A stretch of 64,000 nt of DNA from Stenotrophomonas maltophilia (GTDB lineage Bacteria; Pseudomonadota; Gammaproteobacteria; Xanthomonadales; Xanthomonadaceae): the NCBI RefSeq assembly GCF_006974125.1, contig NZ_CP037858.1, forward strand, positions 310,001 through 374,000, read 5' to 3'. Every line of letters begins with the position of its first letter. The first letter of the stretch is position 1. Both the position numbers and the translations under genes were made by a program. This document shows positions 26,920 through 35,266 of the stretch, piece after piece. The notes below the pieces were generated by a model. It saw nothing but the letters and a program-made list of their open reading frames with translations, made no database searches and had not been told where the DNA came from.

Positions 26920-27588
26920 TCAGGCCTGCAACCACGCATATCCGGCCAGCACCGCCAGATGGCCCACGTAGTAGCCATAAAAGGCCCAGCGCCAACGTGG
27001 CAACTGCCACTGCACGCGCGCAGTCAGCAGCACTACAGGAATGGACAGCAGCGACCAGCCGTTCTGATTGACCCAGCACACCGCCGCCAAGGCAATCAGC
27101 AGCGGCCACCACGCGCAACGCCGGAACGCGATCCAGGCCAGCAGCACGCTGCCAACCCCGGCCCACTGGTAGTCCACGAACATCGGCAACACGCCTGCAG
27201 CCAGCAACAGCTGCACCGGTCGATTGTTTGCCAGCGCATGCACGGCGACTGCCGCCAGGGCAAAGGTCAGCAGGATGTTGAGCGGCAGCCAGGAACCGAA
27301 CGCGAGTGCGTGCAATGGCTGCGCGATCAGCCCCCATAGGGCCAGCCGACGCATCGACTTGCGCAGGTCGGCCCCCGGCTGGGCCAGGTTGCAGGCCATC
27401 ACCAGCGCGAACAGCGGGAAGGCGATGCGCCCCAGCTCACTGACCACCGGCACGTAGCCACCGAACACCACCTTGGCCACGTGATCGCCGGTCATGGCCA
27501 GTAACGCGATCCACTTCAGCAGCTCGCGCGCGCCGCTGCTGAGGCCGGGATCGAAGGTGAACATCCGTGTCGTGGTCGCTTGCATCAT
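26920..27588 (-). CDS. TraX family membrane protein
   Basis: This 222-residue protein has about eight membrane helices. The TraX family is named for the acetylase of F pilin, but most chromosomal members have no known substrate. The family opening is clear: ELLKWIALLAMTGDHVAKV followed by LGRIAFPLFALVMACNLAQ, with the conserved Asp-His in the first helix. Either of two adjacent ATG codons at 27588 or 27585 may be the start. It converges on the unknown gene at 26040 and is divergent from pip. No conjugation genes are nearby, so a pilin role is unlikely. Confidence 0.87.
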   Translation of the reverse strand: MMQATTTRMFTFDPGLSSGARELLKWIALLAMTGDHVAKVVFGGYVPVVSELGRIAFPLFALVMACNLAQPGADLRKSMRRLALWGLIAQPLHALAFGSWLPLNILLTFALAAVAVHALANNRPVQLLLAAGVLPMFVDYQWAGVGSVLLAWIAFRRCAWWPLLIALAAVCWVNQNGWSLLSIPVVLLTARVQWQLPRWRWAFYGYYVGHLAVLAGYAWLQA

Positions 27589-27699
27589 CGAAGCTTATGC
27601 GCATCGGCAAGCGCAATTCCATCACCGGGCAGGCAACCAGCGCTGCCGGGTGCCACGGGCGGGGGTATGCTGGCCGCCCCTGCTTGTGAGGCCCCTGCC

Positions 27700-28647
27700 A
27701 TGCGCACCCTGTACCCCGCCATCGAGCCCTATCGCGAGTTCACCCTGAAGGTGAGCGATCTGCACACGCTTCACATCGAAGAGTGCGGCACGCCGGAGGG
27801 CATTCCAGTGGTGTACCTGCACGGTGGCCCGGGCGCCGGCATCTCGCCGACCCATCGCCGCTTCTTCGACCCGGCGCGCTACCGCATCGTGCTGATCGAC
27901 CAGCGCGGCAGCGGCCGCTCCACGCCGTTCGGCGAACTGCGCGACAACACCACGCAGGATCTGGTGGCCGACATCGAGAAGGTGCGCGAGCATCTGGGTA
28001 TCGAGCGCTGGCTGGTCTATGGCGGCTCCTGGGGCTCGACGCTGTCGCTGGCCTACGCACAGGCGCATCCGCAGCGTGCTACCGGCCTGATCGTGCGCGG
28101 CGTGTTCCTCGGCCGCGAGATCGAGAACCGCTGGTTCGCCGAGGCCAACGGCGGTGCACGCTGGATTTTCCCGGAGCGCTGGGACCGCTACGAGGCCTAC
28201 ATCCCGGAAGCTGAGCGTGGCGACATGATCGCGGCCTATTGGACGCGCATGGATGGTCCGGATGAGGCGACCCGCATCGAAGCCGCACAGGCCTGGCTGG
28301 GCTGGGAAGACAACGCCGCCACCCTGCAGCACGACGTGGATGCCGAATCCACCGATGATCCGCTGGCTACGCTGGCGAAGGCCCGCATCGAGGCGCACTA
28401 CTTCCGCAACGGCATCTTCCTGGAGCCGGACCAACTGTTGCGTGATGTCGATCGTATCCGTCATCTCCCGGGCGTGATCGTACAGGGCCGCTACGACATC
28501 ATCTGCCCGCCGCGCAGCGCCTGGGATCTGGCCAAGGCCTGGCCGGAAGCCCGGCTGGAGATGGTGACCTCCGGGCACAGCGCCAACGAGCCGGCCACGG
28601 TGGATGCGCTGGTGCGCGCGACAGATGCCTTTGCCGACCGCGTCTGA
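27700..28647 (+). CDS. pip: Proline iminopeptidase
   Basis: This 315-residue alpha/beta-hydrolase of peptidase family S33 removes N-terminal proline from peptides in the cytoplasm. It shows the oxyanion HGGPGAG motif, the nucleophile elbow GGSWGSTLSL and the cap-domain features ARWIFPERWDRYEAYIPEAE typical of Pip. The acid Asp lies in VIVQGRYDIICPP and the catalytic His in TSGHSANEP. ATG 27700 (MRTLYPAIEPY) gives the usual start; the open frame upstream is not conserved. A SMAG-type hairpin follows directly. Confidence 0.95.
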   Translation: MRTLYPAIEPYREFTLKVSDLHTLHIEECGTPEGIPVVYLHGGPGAGISPTHRRFFDPARYRIVLIDQRGSGRSTPFGELRDNTTQDLVADIEKVREHLGIERWLVYGGSWGSTLSLAYAQAHPQRATGLIVRGVFLGREIENRWFAEANGGARWIFPERWDRYEAYIPEAERGDMIAAYWTRMDGPDEATRIEAAQAWLGWEDNAATLQHDVDAESTDDPLATLAKARIEAHYFRNGIFLEPDQLLRDVDRIRHLPGVIVQGRYDIICPPRSAWDLAKAWPEARLEMVTSGHSANEPATVDALVRATDAFADRV

Positions 28648-28655
28648 GCAGATGG

Positions 28656-28678
28656 GTAGTGCCGGCCGCTGGCCGGCA
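28656..28678 (+). repeat. SMAG repeat
   Basis: GTAG followed by TGCCGGCC-GCT-GGCCGGCA, the commonest repeat form in this window (also at 33362, 56168 and 63838). It lies just after the pip stop. Confidence 0.8.
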
Positions 28679-28881
28679 TTCCACCGTTCAAGGGTAGAGT
28701 CGTCTCCGTCCAACGGCCTCCCCGGGCATCTCTGCGCAATCGCCGCTACGCGGCCCGGTGAATGGCGGCCCACCGACACATGTCCACCCGGTCGGTTCTT
28801 CGCAGCCCGCTTACAGCCCCGCGCAGAAGATCCGGCCGTGGCCACCGCACCGGTGGTTCGCCCTTTCCCCAGGAGCACGCC

Positions 28882-29181
28882 ATGACCGGTTTTCGCCGCC
28901 TCCCCCTCGCCCTCGCGCTCTGTGCAGGCCTGCTGCTCGGCGCGTGCTCCAAGACCCAGGAGGCCAGCAAGGCAACGGCCGCCGAGGACGTGACCGAAGT
29001 AAGGCTCATCCCTGCCTACGAATCGTTGGACAAGGACAAGGACGGCATCGTCACGCTGGCCGAGGTGGATGCCGTCGCACCGGACTGGGCCGAACGCCTG
29101 CATGCCTGCGATACCGACCGTGACAAGACGTTGACCCGTGGCGAGTACGACGTGTGCAAGCAGACCAGCGCTTCGCATTGA
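28882..29181 (+). CDS. EF-hand domain lipoprotein
   Basis: This 99-residue lipoprotein starts at ATG 28882. The signal ends in a lipobox (LLLGACSK), so it is anchored in the cell envelope. The mature part carries two EF-hand loops, DKDKDGIVTLAE and DTDRDKTLTRGE, the first a good calcium-binding match and the second with Lys in place of Gly at the usual turn. Such small proteins are common in Xanthomonadaceae; their role is unknown, possibly calcium sensing or buffering. The magnesium locus follows on the same strand. Confidence 0.85.
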   Translation: MTGFRRLPLALALCAGLLLGACSKTQEASKATAAEDVTEVRLIPAYESLDKDKDGIVTLAEVDAVAPDWAERLHACDTDRDKTLTRGEYDVCKQTSASH

Positions 29182-29215
29182 TCCATCACTGAACCCTCGA
29201 TTGGCGCTACCGGTA

Positions 29216-29241
29216 CCCGGCTATACCAAGGTATAGCCGGG
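29216..29241. terminator. Strong hairpin between lipoprotein gene and magnesium locus
   Basis: CCCGGCTATACC-AA-GGTATAGCCGGG is a perfect 12-bp stem with a two-base loop, 34 bases after the lipoprotein stop. No T-run follows, so it may be a factor-dependent terminator or a symmetric protein site upstream of the magnesium leader. Confidence 0.5.
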
Positions 29242-29340
29242 CTAACCCACGGGCCTCTAGGACTGCCCCATTCAGGGGCGGACAATAGCGCCACTGGCCA
29301 GGGCAATCCTGGCCGGCACCCTCCCCTCATGGAGACGCAG

Positions 29341-29430
29341 ATGGACCCCGACCCTGCCGGGCGCACCGCGCCCCGGATGCCCGCGTGTTGCCTGTTCCTG
29401 GCGCCTGCCCGCCGGTCCCTGCCTGCCTGA
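29341..29430 (+). CDS. Candidate MgtL-like leader peptide
   Basis: This 29-codon open frame starts at ATG 29341 behind GGAG (29331-29334). It begins MDPDP, the same first five residues as the Salmonella MgtL leader, and is rich in proline throughout. In enterobacteria, Asp/Pro codons at the start of MgtL destabilise ribosomes when magnesium is low, and the aborted translation lets mgtA be transcribed. Position upstream of mgtA, length and sequence all fit such a sensor. After the first residues the peptide differs from MgtL. It is followed within six bases by a hairpin that covers the next ribosome binding site. Confidence 0.6.
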   Translation: MDPDPAGRTAPRMPACCLFLAPARRSLPA

Positions 29431-29435
29431 GTGAC

Positions 29436-29472
29436 GGGGGACCGCCAGGTGCCGCCTGCCTGGAGATCCCCC
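29436..29472 (+). promoter_or_regulatory. Leader hairpin covering the next ribosome binding site
   Basis: GGGGGA (29436-29441) can pair with TCCCCC (29467-29472), with an inner CCAGG/CCTGG stem (29445-29449 and 29459-29463). The GGAG ribosome binding site of the 29474 gene falls in the folded region. It starts six bases after the leader-peptide stop, so ribosomes on the leader would melt or permit it. Confidence 0.5.
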
Positions 29473-29473
29473 C

Positions 29474-29773
29474 ATGTCCTACAAGATCCTCTACATCACC
29501 CTGCGCCGCCTGATCGGCGAGCGCGATGTTGCCGCGCTGCGCAGCCAGCTGCTGCAGCACGGCCCGGTCACGTTTGCCCGTTCGCTGTCGCTCGGTTCGC
29601 CACGCGTGGTGGCCGACGCGCTGTCGCTGCTGCCGATCAGCGAGCGCATCAATGTGCTGCGCCACCTGCCCTATCCCCTGCGCGATGCGATGAAGCCGCT
29701 GTGCATCGGTGGCAGCCAGCGGCTGCACATGCAGCCGTGGTCACCGGCGGTGCTTGCGATGCGCCACGCCTGA
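29474..29773 (+). CDS. Unknown 99-residue protein in magnesium operon
   Basis: This small basic soluble protein starts at ATG 29474. The stretch VVADALSLLPISERINVLRHLPYPLRDAM resembles the helical repeats of the MgtE N-terminal (magnesium-sensing) domain, in which pairs of helices carry L-x-x-L-P-x-x-x-R patterns. The match is by eye and short. It lies between the leader and mgtA, 63 bases before the mgtA start, and its translation should be limited by the hairpin at 29436-29472. It could be a small regulator of MgtA or MgtC, comparable in position, though not in sequence, to small proteins of enterobacterial mgt operons. Confidence 0.65.
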   Translation: MSYKILYITLRRLIGERDVAALRSQLLQHGPVTFARSLSLGSPRVVADALSLLPISERINVLRHLPYPLRDAMKPLCIGGSQRLHMQPWSPAVLAMRHA

Positions 29774-29836
29774 CCTGTTCCAACTATTCCGTTCGTGTTC
29801 CGGCCGCGGCCGGCTCTGACATTCGAGGAGAGTCCC

Positions 29837-32596
29837 ATGAGCCTGCTCAACGCCTGGTTCAATGCCTTCCTGCGCAGCCGTCGCGCAGGCAACCTGTTCC
29901 GCCGCCGTGCGATGCCCGAAGCCGGCTTTGGCCCGGGCAGCGCCGAAGCGGCGCCGTTCGCGCTCACCACCGGCCTGGTCACCCTTGCCCAGCAGGAGGA
30001 AGCCGAACTGCTGGCCACGCTGGAGTCGCATGCCGATGGCCTCAGCCCGCATGAGGCCGGGGAGCGGCTGGCCACGCTCGGCCCCAACGAGGTGGATCAC
30101 GAAAAGCCGCTGCCGTGGTGGCGGCACCTGTGGCAGTGCTACCGCAATCCGTTCAACCTGCTGCTGACCGTGCTTGCGGCGGTTTCCTGGCTGACCGAGG
30201 ACATCAAGGCCACCGTGGTGATCGGTGCAATGGTGCTGCTGTCCACGCTGATCCGCTTCGTTCAGGAGGGTCGTTCGAACCGTGCGGCCGAGCGGCTGAA
30301 GGCACTGGTCGGCAACACCGCACGCGTGCTGCGCCGCAATCCCGGTACCGAGGCCGCCGACGTGGCCGACCAGTACTTCGGCGCGCACCTGCACAGCCGT
30401 CGCCCGGCACGCCTGCTCGACCTGCCGATCCGCGAGCTGGTGCCCGGTGACCATATCGTGCTGTCGGCCGGCGACATGATTCCGGCCGACTGCCGCGTGC
30501 TGACCGCCAAGGACCTGTTCGTGGCGCAGGCCGCGATGACCGGCGAGTCGCTGCCGGTAGAGAAGTTCGCGCACCCCGGCGACGGCCTGGCCGGCCTGCT
30601 GGAACAGCACAACCTGCTGTTCATGGGTACCAATGTGGTGTCCGGCACGGCCACCGCCGTGGTGCTGGCCACCGGCAACCGCACCTACTTCGGCACGTTG
30701 GCCCAGCGCAGCACCGCCACCGACCGTGCGCCGACCGCATTCCAGGCCGGCGTCAACAGTGTCAGCTGGCTGCTGATCCGCTTCGCGCTGGTGATGGTGC
30801 CATTCGTGCTGCTGATCAACGGCTGGACCAAGGGTGACTGGACCGAGGCATTCCTGTTCGCGCTGTCGGTGGCGGTGGGCCTGACGCCGGAGATGCTGCC
30901 GATGATCGTCACCTCCACCCTGGCCAAGGGTGCGGTGCTGCTGTCGCGGCGCAAGGTGATCGTCAAGCGCCTGGATGCGATCCAGAACTTCGGCGCCATG
31001 GAAGTGCTGTGCACCGACAAGACCGGCACGCTCACCCAGGACAAGATCGCGCTGGAGCGGCACACCGATGTGTTCGGTCACGATTCGGAAGACGTGCTGA
31101 CGTTCGCTTACCTCAACAGCCACTTCCAGACCGGGCTGATCAACCTGCTGGACCGCGCGGTGCTGGAGCACGTGGAGCTGCAGAGCTCGCTGCGGCTGTC
31201 GCAGGACTACCACAAGGTGGATGAGATCCCGTTCGATTTCGAGCGCCGCCGCATGTCGGTGGTGGTGTCCGAGCGCGAGGATCACCACGAGCTGATCTGC
31301 AAGGGCGCGGTCGAAGAAATGCTGGCAGTCTGCAGCACCGTGCGCGAGAACGGCCACGACATGCCACTGGACGAGCACCGCCTGGCCCGCGTGCGGCAGA
31401 CCACCGAGGAACTGAACGAACAGGGCCTGCGCGTGGTGGCGGTGGCGATGAAGGAGACCGCCGCCAGCCAGACCACCTATTCGCAGGCCGACGAGTGCGG
31501 CCTGACCCTGGTCGGCTACGTGGCCTTCCTGGACCCGCCGAAGGAATCGGCTGCGCAGGCGTTGCAGGCGCTGGCTGCACATGGCGTGGAGGTGAAGGTG
31601 TTCACCGGTGACAACGAACTGGTGACCGCCCGTGTCTGCGCGCAGGTCGGACTGGACGCCGACACCATCCTGACCGGCCCGCAGATCGAGCGCATGGATG
31701 ACGGCGCGCTGTCGCGTGCGCTGCACCACCATCGCGTGTTCGCCCGCCTGACGCCGCTGCACAAGGAACGCCTGGTGCGTGAGCTGCGCGCACAGGGCAA
31801 GGTGGTCGGTTTCCTTGGTGATGGCATCAACGATGCCCCGGCACTGCGTGCGGCCGACATCGGCATCAGCGTGGACAGCGCCGTGGACATCGCCAAGGAG
31901 GCCGCCGACATCATCCTGCTGGAAAAGAACCTGATGGTGCTGGAAGAAGGCGTCATCCAGGGCCGGCGCACGTTCAACAACATGCTGAAGTACATCCGCA
32001 TGACCGCCAGTTCCAACTTCGGCAATGTGTTCTCGGTACTGGTGGCCTCGGCCTTCCTGCCGTTCCTGCCGATGCTTCCTCTGCAGCTGCTGGTGCAGAA
32101 CCTGCTGTACGACATCTCGCAGATCGCCATTCCGTTCGACAACGTGGACGAGGAACTGGTGCGCAAGCCGTTGAAGTGGAACCCGGCGGACATCGGACGC
32201 TTCATGGTGTTCTTCGGGCCGATCAGCTCGATCTTCGACCTGACCTGTTTCGCGTTGATGTGGTACGTGTTCGATGCGCGCACCGCCACCGACCAGAGCC
32301 TGTTCCAGTCCGGCTGGTTCGTGGTCGGCCTGCTGACCCAGACCCTGATCGTGCACATGATCCGTACGCCGAAGGTACCGTTCCTGCAGAGCATCGCGGC
32401 GCCGCCACTGCTGCTGATGACCGGCCTGATCATGGCCATCGGCGTGGCCCTGCCGATGAGCCCGTTGGCCGGCTACTTCAAGCTGCAGGCCCTGCCGGCC
32501 GGCTACTGGCCGTTCCTGGTGGCGATCCTGTTCGGCTATGCGGTGCTGACCACTGCGCTGAAGCGGTTCTACATCCGTCGTTACGGCTGGCAGTAA
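29837..32596 (+). CDS. mgtA: Magnesium-translocating P-type ATPase
   Basis: This 919-residue inner-membrane P3B-type ATPase imports magnesium. The phosphorylation site is Asp394 in CTDKTGTLTQD; the dephosphorylation motif TGES, the hinge GDGINDAPALRAADIGI and the N-terminal cation-ATPase region are complete, with about ten membrane helices. ATG 29837 has a strong ribosome binding site (GAGGAGA); the upstream extension is not conserved. It is the central gene of an operon with the unknown 99-residue protein before it and MgtC after it. Expression is probably set by the leader at 29341-29472 in response to magnesium. Confidence 0.96.
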   Translation: MSLLNAWFNAFLRSRRAGNLFRRRAMPEAGFGPGSAEAAPFALTTGLVTLAQQEEAELLATLESHADGLSPHEAGERLATLGPNEVDHEKPLPWWRHLWQCYRNPFNLLLTVLAAVSWLTEDIKATVVIGAMVLLSTLIRFVQEGRSNRAAERLKALVGNTARVLRRNPGTEAADVADQYFGAHLHSRRPARLLDLPIRELVPGDHIVLSAGDMIPADCRVLTAKDLFVAQAAMTGESLPVEKFAHPGDGLAGLLEQHNLLFMGTNVVSGTATAVVLATGNRTYFGTLAQRSTATDRAPTAFQAGVNSVSWLLIRFALVMVPFVLLINGWTKGDWTEAFLFALSVAVGLTPEMLPMIVTSTLAKGAVLLSRRKVIVKRLDAIQNFGAMEVLCTDKTGTLTQDKIALERHTDVFGHDSEDVLTFAYLNSHFQTGLINLLDRAVLEHVELQSSLRLSQDYHKVDEIPFDFERRRMSVVVSEREDHHELICKGAVEEMLAVCSTVRENGHDMPLDEHRLARVRQTTEELNEQGLRVVAVAMKETAASQTTYSQADECGLTLVGYVAFLDPPKESAAQALQALAAHGVEVKVFTGDNELVTARVCAQVGLDADTILTGPQIERMDDGALSRALHHHRVFARLTPLHKERLVRELRAQGKVVGFLGDGINDAPALRAADIGISVDSAVDIAKEAADIILLEKNLMVLEEGVIQGRRTFNNMLKYIRMTASSNFGNVFSVLVASAFLPFLPMLPLQLLVQNLLYDISQIAIPFDNVDEELVRKPLKWNPADIGRFMVFFGPISSIFDLTCFALMWYVFDARTATDQSLFQSGWFVVGLLTQTLIVHMIRTPKVPFLQSIAAPPLLLMTGLIMAIGVALPMSPLAGYFKLQALPAGYWPFLVAILFGYAVLTTALKRFYIRRYGWQ

Positions 32597-32627
32597 ACGT
32601 CCGCCGCTTTGTCCAGGGAGAAACACA

Positions 32628-33365
32628 ATGGACATCAATCCCAACCTGCCGGCGTTCAACGCCGGCGCCACGCTCAGCTCGCTGATCAGCCTGTCGGTGG
32701 CGTTCGTGCTGGGCACGGTCATCGGCCTGGAGCGGCAGCTGCGCCAGCGCACCGCCGGCCTGCGCACCAATACGCTGGTGGCCGTGGGAGCGGCGGTGTT
32801 TGTCGACCTCGCGGTGCGCTTCCATGACCTGTACGGTGGCCCGCCATCGCCGCTGCACGTGGTGGCCTATGTGATCTCCGGCGTCGGCTTTCTCGGCGCC
32901 GGCGCGATCATGAAGGACGGGGCCCAGGTATCCGGCTTGAACACGGCGGCCACTCTGTGGGGATCGGCGGCGGTGGGTGCATGTGCCGGTATCAAGCTGC
33001 TGCCGGAAGCGGTGCTGGCCGCCATCTTCGTGCTGGCAGCCAACACCCTGCTGCGGCCGGTGGTGAACCGCATCCAGCGGCAACCGCTGCCGGAGGCGTT
33101 CAGCGAGGCGACCTATGCGATCAACGTGGTCTGCCAGCGCGAGCAGCAGGCCGAGGTGCTGGACCAGTTGTTGCTGCTGCTTGAGCAGGCACAGTACCCG
33201 GTGCGCGCGGTGGACCAGCGCCCGTTCGGCGAACGCGATGTGGAGATCGAAGCCGTGTTGTATGCCACCACGGTGGATGCCGGTGAACTGGATGCGGTAC
33301 TGGCGACGCTGGCGACCACACCCGGCGTACTGCAGGGGTTCTGGAACGCCAGCCTGGAGGAGTAG
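32628..33365 (+). CDS. mgtC: MgtC/SapB family protein
   Basis: This 245-residue inner-membrane protein has the family's conserved helices (SVAFVLGTVIGLERQLRQRTAGLRTNTLVAVG and VISGVGFLGAGAIMKDG) and a C-terminal ACT-like domain. MgtC in Salmonella restrains the F1Fo ATPase and supports survival in low magnesium and inside macrophages. ATG 32628 lies 31 bases after mgtA, with GGGAG before it. Its place after mgtA mirrors the mgtCB pairing of enterobacteria in reverse order. The stop is embedded in a SMAG repeat. Confidence 0.92.
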   Translation: MDINPNLPAFNAGATLSSLISLSVAFVLGTVIGLERQLRQRTAGLRTNTLVAVGAAVFVDLAVRFHDLYGGPPSPLHVVAYVISGVGFLGAGAIMKDGAQVSGLNTAATLWGSAAVGACAGIKLLPEAVLAAIFVLAANTLLRPVVNRIQRQPLPEAFSEATYAINVVCQREQQAEVLDQLLLLLEQAQYPVRAVDQRPFGERDVEIEAVLYATTVDAGELDAVLATLATTPGVLQGFWNASLEE

Positions 33366-33437
33366 TGCCGGCCGCTGGCCGGCAACCTCATGAATTCCGG
33401 CAACACCACGCATTTGCCGGCAAGCGGCCGGCACTAC
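33362..33437. repeat. SMAG repeat pair
   Basis: GTAG-TGCCGGCC-GCT-GGCCGGCA (33362-33384) faces an inverted unit TGCCGGC...GGCCGGCACTAC (33415-33437). The mgtC stop codon is part of the first GTAG. The pair may stabilise the 3' end of the magnesium transcript. Confidence 0.8.
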
Positions 33438-33455
33438 CAGGCATCGTTCTGGCTT

Positions 33456-33516
33456 GTGCCGACCAACGGTCGGCACCCACCCCACGAGAGCACGCCGACC
33501 AAGGTCGGCATCTACC
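33456..33516. repeat. SMAG-like repeat pair, second subtype
   Basis: GTGCCGACC-AAC-GGTCGGCAC (33456-33476) and GCCGACC-AA-GGTCGGC ending ATCTAC (33494-33515) form two hairpins of the GCCGACC subtype also seen at 2797-2856. Confidence 0.7.
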
Positions 33517-33563
33517 GATGATGGCTTTGCTATCCTTTCCCCCCACGCCAGGGAGCTGTCCCG

Positions 33564-34619
33564 ATGCCATCGCTGTCGCCTCGCCGCCCGCTGGTGCTGC
33601 TGGCCCTGATCGTCGTGATGGCGGCGATCTTCCTGATCGATACCGTCACCGACTACGCGGTCGCGGCAGCCTGCTTCTACGCCGCGGTCATCCTCGCCGC
33701 AGCGCGCGTGCTCAGCGCGCGCGGGTTGATCACGCTTGCCCTGGCCTGCATCGCGCTGACCGGGCTGAGCTTCTTCCTCACCCACTTCGGCACCTACCGC
33801 ATCGGCCTGGTCAACTCGGTGATCGGCATGCTGGTGATCGGCATCACCACCTACCTTGCCCTGAACATGGAAGCGGCCAAGGCCGCCGTGCAGGAGGCAC
33901 AGGGCCGCCTGCTGCGGGTGGCGCGCGCTTCCACCGTGGGCGAGCTCACCACCTCCATCGCGCATGAAGTGAATCAGCCGCTGGCGGCCATCGCCAGCAG
34001 CGCGGAGGCCTGCCAACGCTGGTTGGCCCAGGACCCACCGAACGTGGACAAGGCCCGCCAGACCGTGGCCCGCATCCTGGCCGACGCGCACCGCGCCGGT
34101 GACGTGATCGCCCGCATCCGCGGCCTGACCCAGGGCGCGGCACCAGAACGACGGGCCTTCGACCTGAACCAGGCGGTGGAGGAAATGCTGGCGCTGTCGC
34201 GCAGCGAGCTGGACCAGCATGGCGTGGCCGTGGCGCTGCTGCTGGACGCCGACCTGCCGCCGGTGCAGGCCGACCGCGTGCAGGTTCAGCAGGTGATCGG
34301 CAATCTGATCCTCAATGCGGTGGACGCAATGGAAGCCGTGCCGCCAGCCGACCGGCGCCTTTCGCTGCTGACCCGGCGTGACGGCCAGCGGGTCAGTCTC
34401 AGCGTGCGCGACCGGGGCGTGGGCCTGCCCGCCGATCATCCCGAGCGAGTATTCGATGCCTTCTGGACCACCAAGTCACACGGGCTGGGACTGGGCCTCA
34501 GCCTGAGCCGTTCGATGATCGAGGCCAACGACGGCCAGATCCGCGCCGAACGACCGGCAGGCGGCGGCGCCTGCTTCGTCTTCGACCTGCCCATCGCCAC
34601 GGACGTTCAACATGCGTAA
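33564..34619 (+). CDS. Membrane sensor histidine kinase (FixL/DctB-like core)
   Basis: This 351-residue kinase has four to five N-terminal membrane helices and no large periplasmic domain, so it probably senses a signal in or through the membrane. The phospho-His is in TTSIAHEVNQPLAAIASSAEA, the class seen in FixL and related kinases. ATPase motifs include NLILNAVDAM, RDRGVGL and SHGLGLGLSLS. The 3' end overlaps the response-regulator gene by eight bases, so they are a coupled pair. No target operon is adjacent and the signal is unknown. Confidence 0.92.
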   Translation: MPSLSPRRPLVLLALIVVMAAIFLIDTVTDYAVAAACFYAAVILAAARVLSARGLITLALACIALTGLSFFLTHFGTYRIGLVNSVIGMLVIGITTYLALNMEAAKAAVQEAQGRLLRVARASTVGELTTSIAHEVNQPLAAIASSAEACQRWLAQDPPNVDKARQTVARILADAHRAGDVIARIRGLTQGAAPERRAFDLNQAVEEMLALSRSELDQHGVAVALLLDADLPPVQADRVQVQQVIGNLILNAVDAMEAVPPADRRLSLLTRRDGQRVSLSVRDRGVGLPADHPERVFDAFWTTKSHGLGLGLSLSRSMIEANDGQIRAERPAGGGACFVFDLPIATDVQHA

Positions 34620-35253
34620 GCCCCCTGCCCCTGCCATCGATCCAGCACCCATCGTCTACGTGATCGACGACGACCCGTCGGTGCGCGCCGCGCTGGAGGA
34701 CCTGCTGGCCTCGATGGGCCTGCAGGTGCGCGCCTTCGCTTCCACCCAGGCGTTCCTCGAACACGAACTGGAAGATGCACCGGCCTGCCTGGTGCTGGAC
34801 GTGCGCATGCCAGGCCAGAGCGGCCTCGAGTTCCATCGCACGATGGGCAGCCACGGCCTGCAGCTGCCGGTGGTGTTCATCACCGGCCACGGTGACATCG
34901 CCATGGGCGTCAACGCGATCAAGGACGGCGCCATCGAGTTCCTGACCAAGCCCTTCCGCGACCAGGAACTGCTGGATGCCATCCACAAGGGCATCGAGAT
35001 CGACCGCCAGCGCCGCCGCGACGGCGAGGCACTCGGCGCGCTGCAGCTGCGTTGGGACACCCTCAACGCCGGCGAACGCGAGGTGGTCGACGGCGTGGTA
35101 CGCGGCCGCCTCAACAAGCAGATCGCCGGCGACCTCGGGGTGAGCGAGATCACGGTGAAGGTGCGCCGCGCGCAGGTGATGCGCAAGATGGGCGCGCGCA
35201 CCCTGGTCGACCTGGTGCGGATGTATGACCGCCTGCAGGCGGGCAGCGCTTGA
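34612..35253 (+). CDS. FixJ-family response regulator
   Basis: This 213-residue regulator has an N-terminal receiver (YVIDDDPSVRAALEDLL; phospho-Asp in CLVLDVRMPGQSGLE; FITGHGDIAMGVNAIKDGA with the conserved FLTKPF) and a LuxR-type C-terminal helix-turn-helix (LNAGEREVVDGVVRGRLNKQIA). The FixJ-type phrase GDIAMGVNAIK is very typical. ATG 34612 lies inside the 3' end of the kinase gene. It is likely activated only by that kinase. No DNA target can be inferred from the window. Confidence 0.93.
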   Translation: MRKPPAPAIDPAPIVYVIDDDPSVRAALEDLLASMGLQVRAFASTQAFLEHELEDAPACLVLDVRMPGQSGLEFHRTMGSHGLQLPVVFITGHGDIAMGVNAIKDGAIEFLTKPFRDQELLDAIHKGIEIDRQRRRDGEALGALQLRWDTLNAGEREVVDGVVRGRLNKQIAGDLGVSEITVKVRRAQVMRKMGARTLVDLVRMYDRLQAGSA

Positions 35254-35266
35254 ACCCGCAAGCAGC

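Noticed and set aside
26920-27588. Conjugation locus because of the TraX-like protein
   Set aside because: No other transfer genes nearby; TraX-family proteins are widespread on chromosomes.
29216-29241. PhoP-type operator before the magnesium operon
   Set aside because: The symmetric sequence is a hairpin with no direct TGTTTA-like repeats.
29741-32770. 1009-residue open frame on the minus strand opposite mgtA
   Set aside because: It is antisense to a fully conserved ATPase; its His/Gln/Arg-rich composition is what the reverse strand of a high-GC gene gives.
32478-34439. 653-residue minus-strand open frame opposite mgtC and the FixL-like kinase
   Set aside because: It spans two real genes and a SMAG region with shadow composition and no ribosome binding site.
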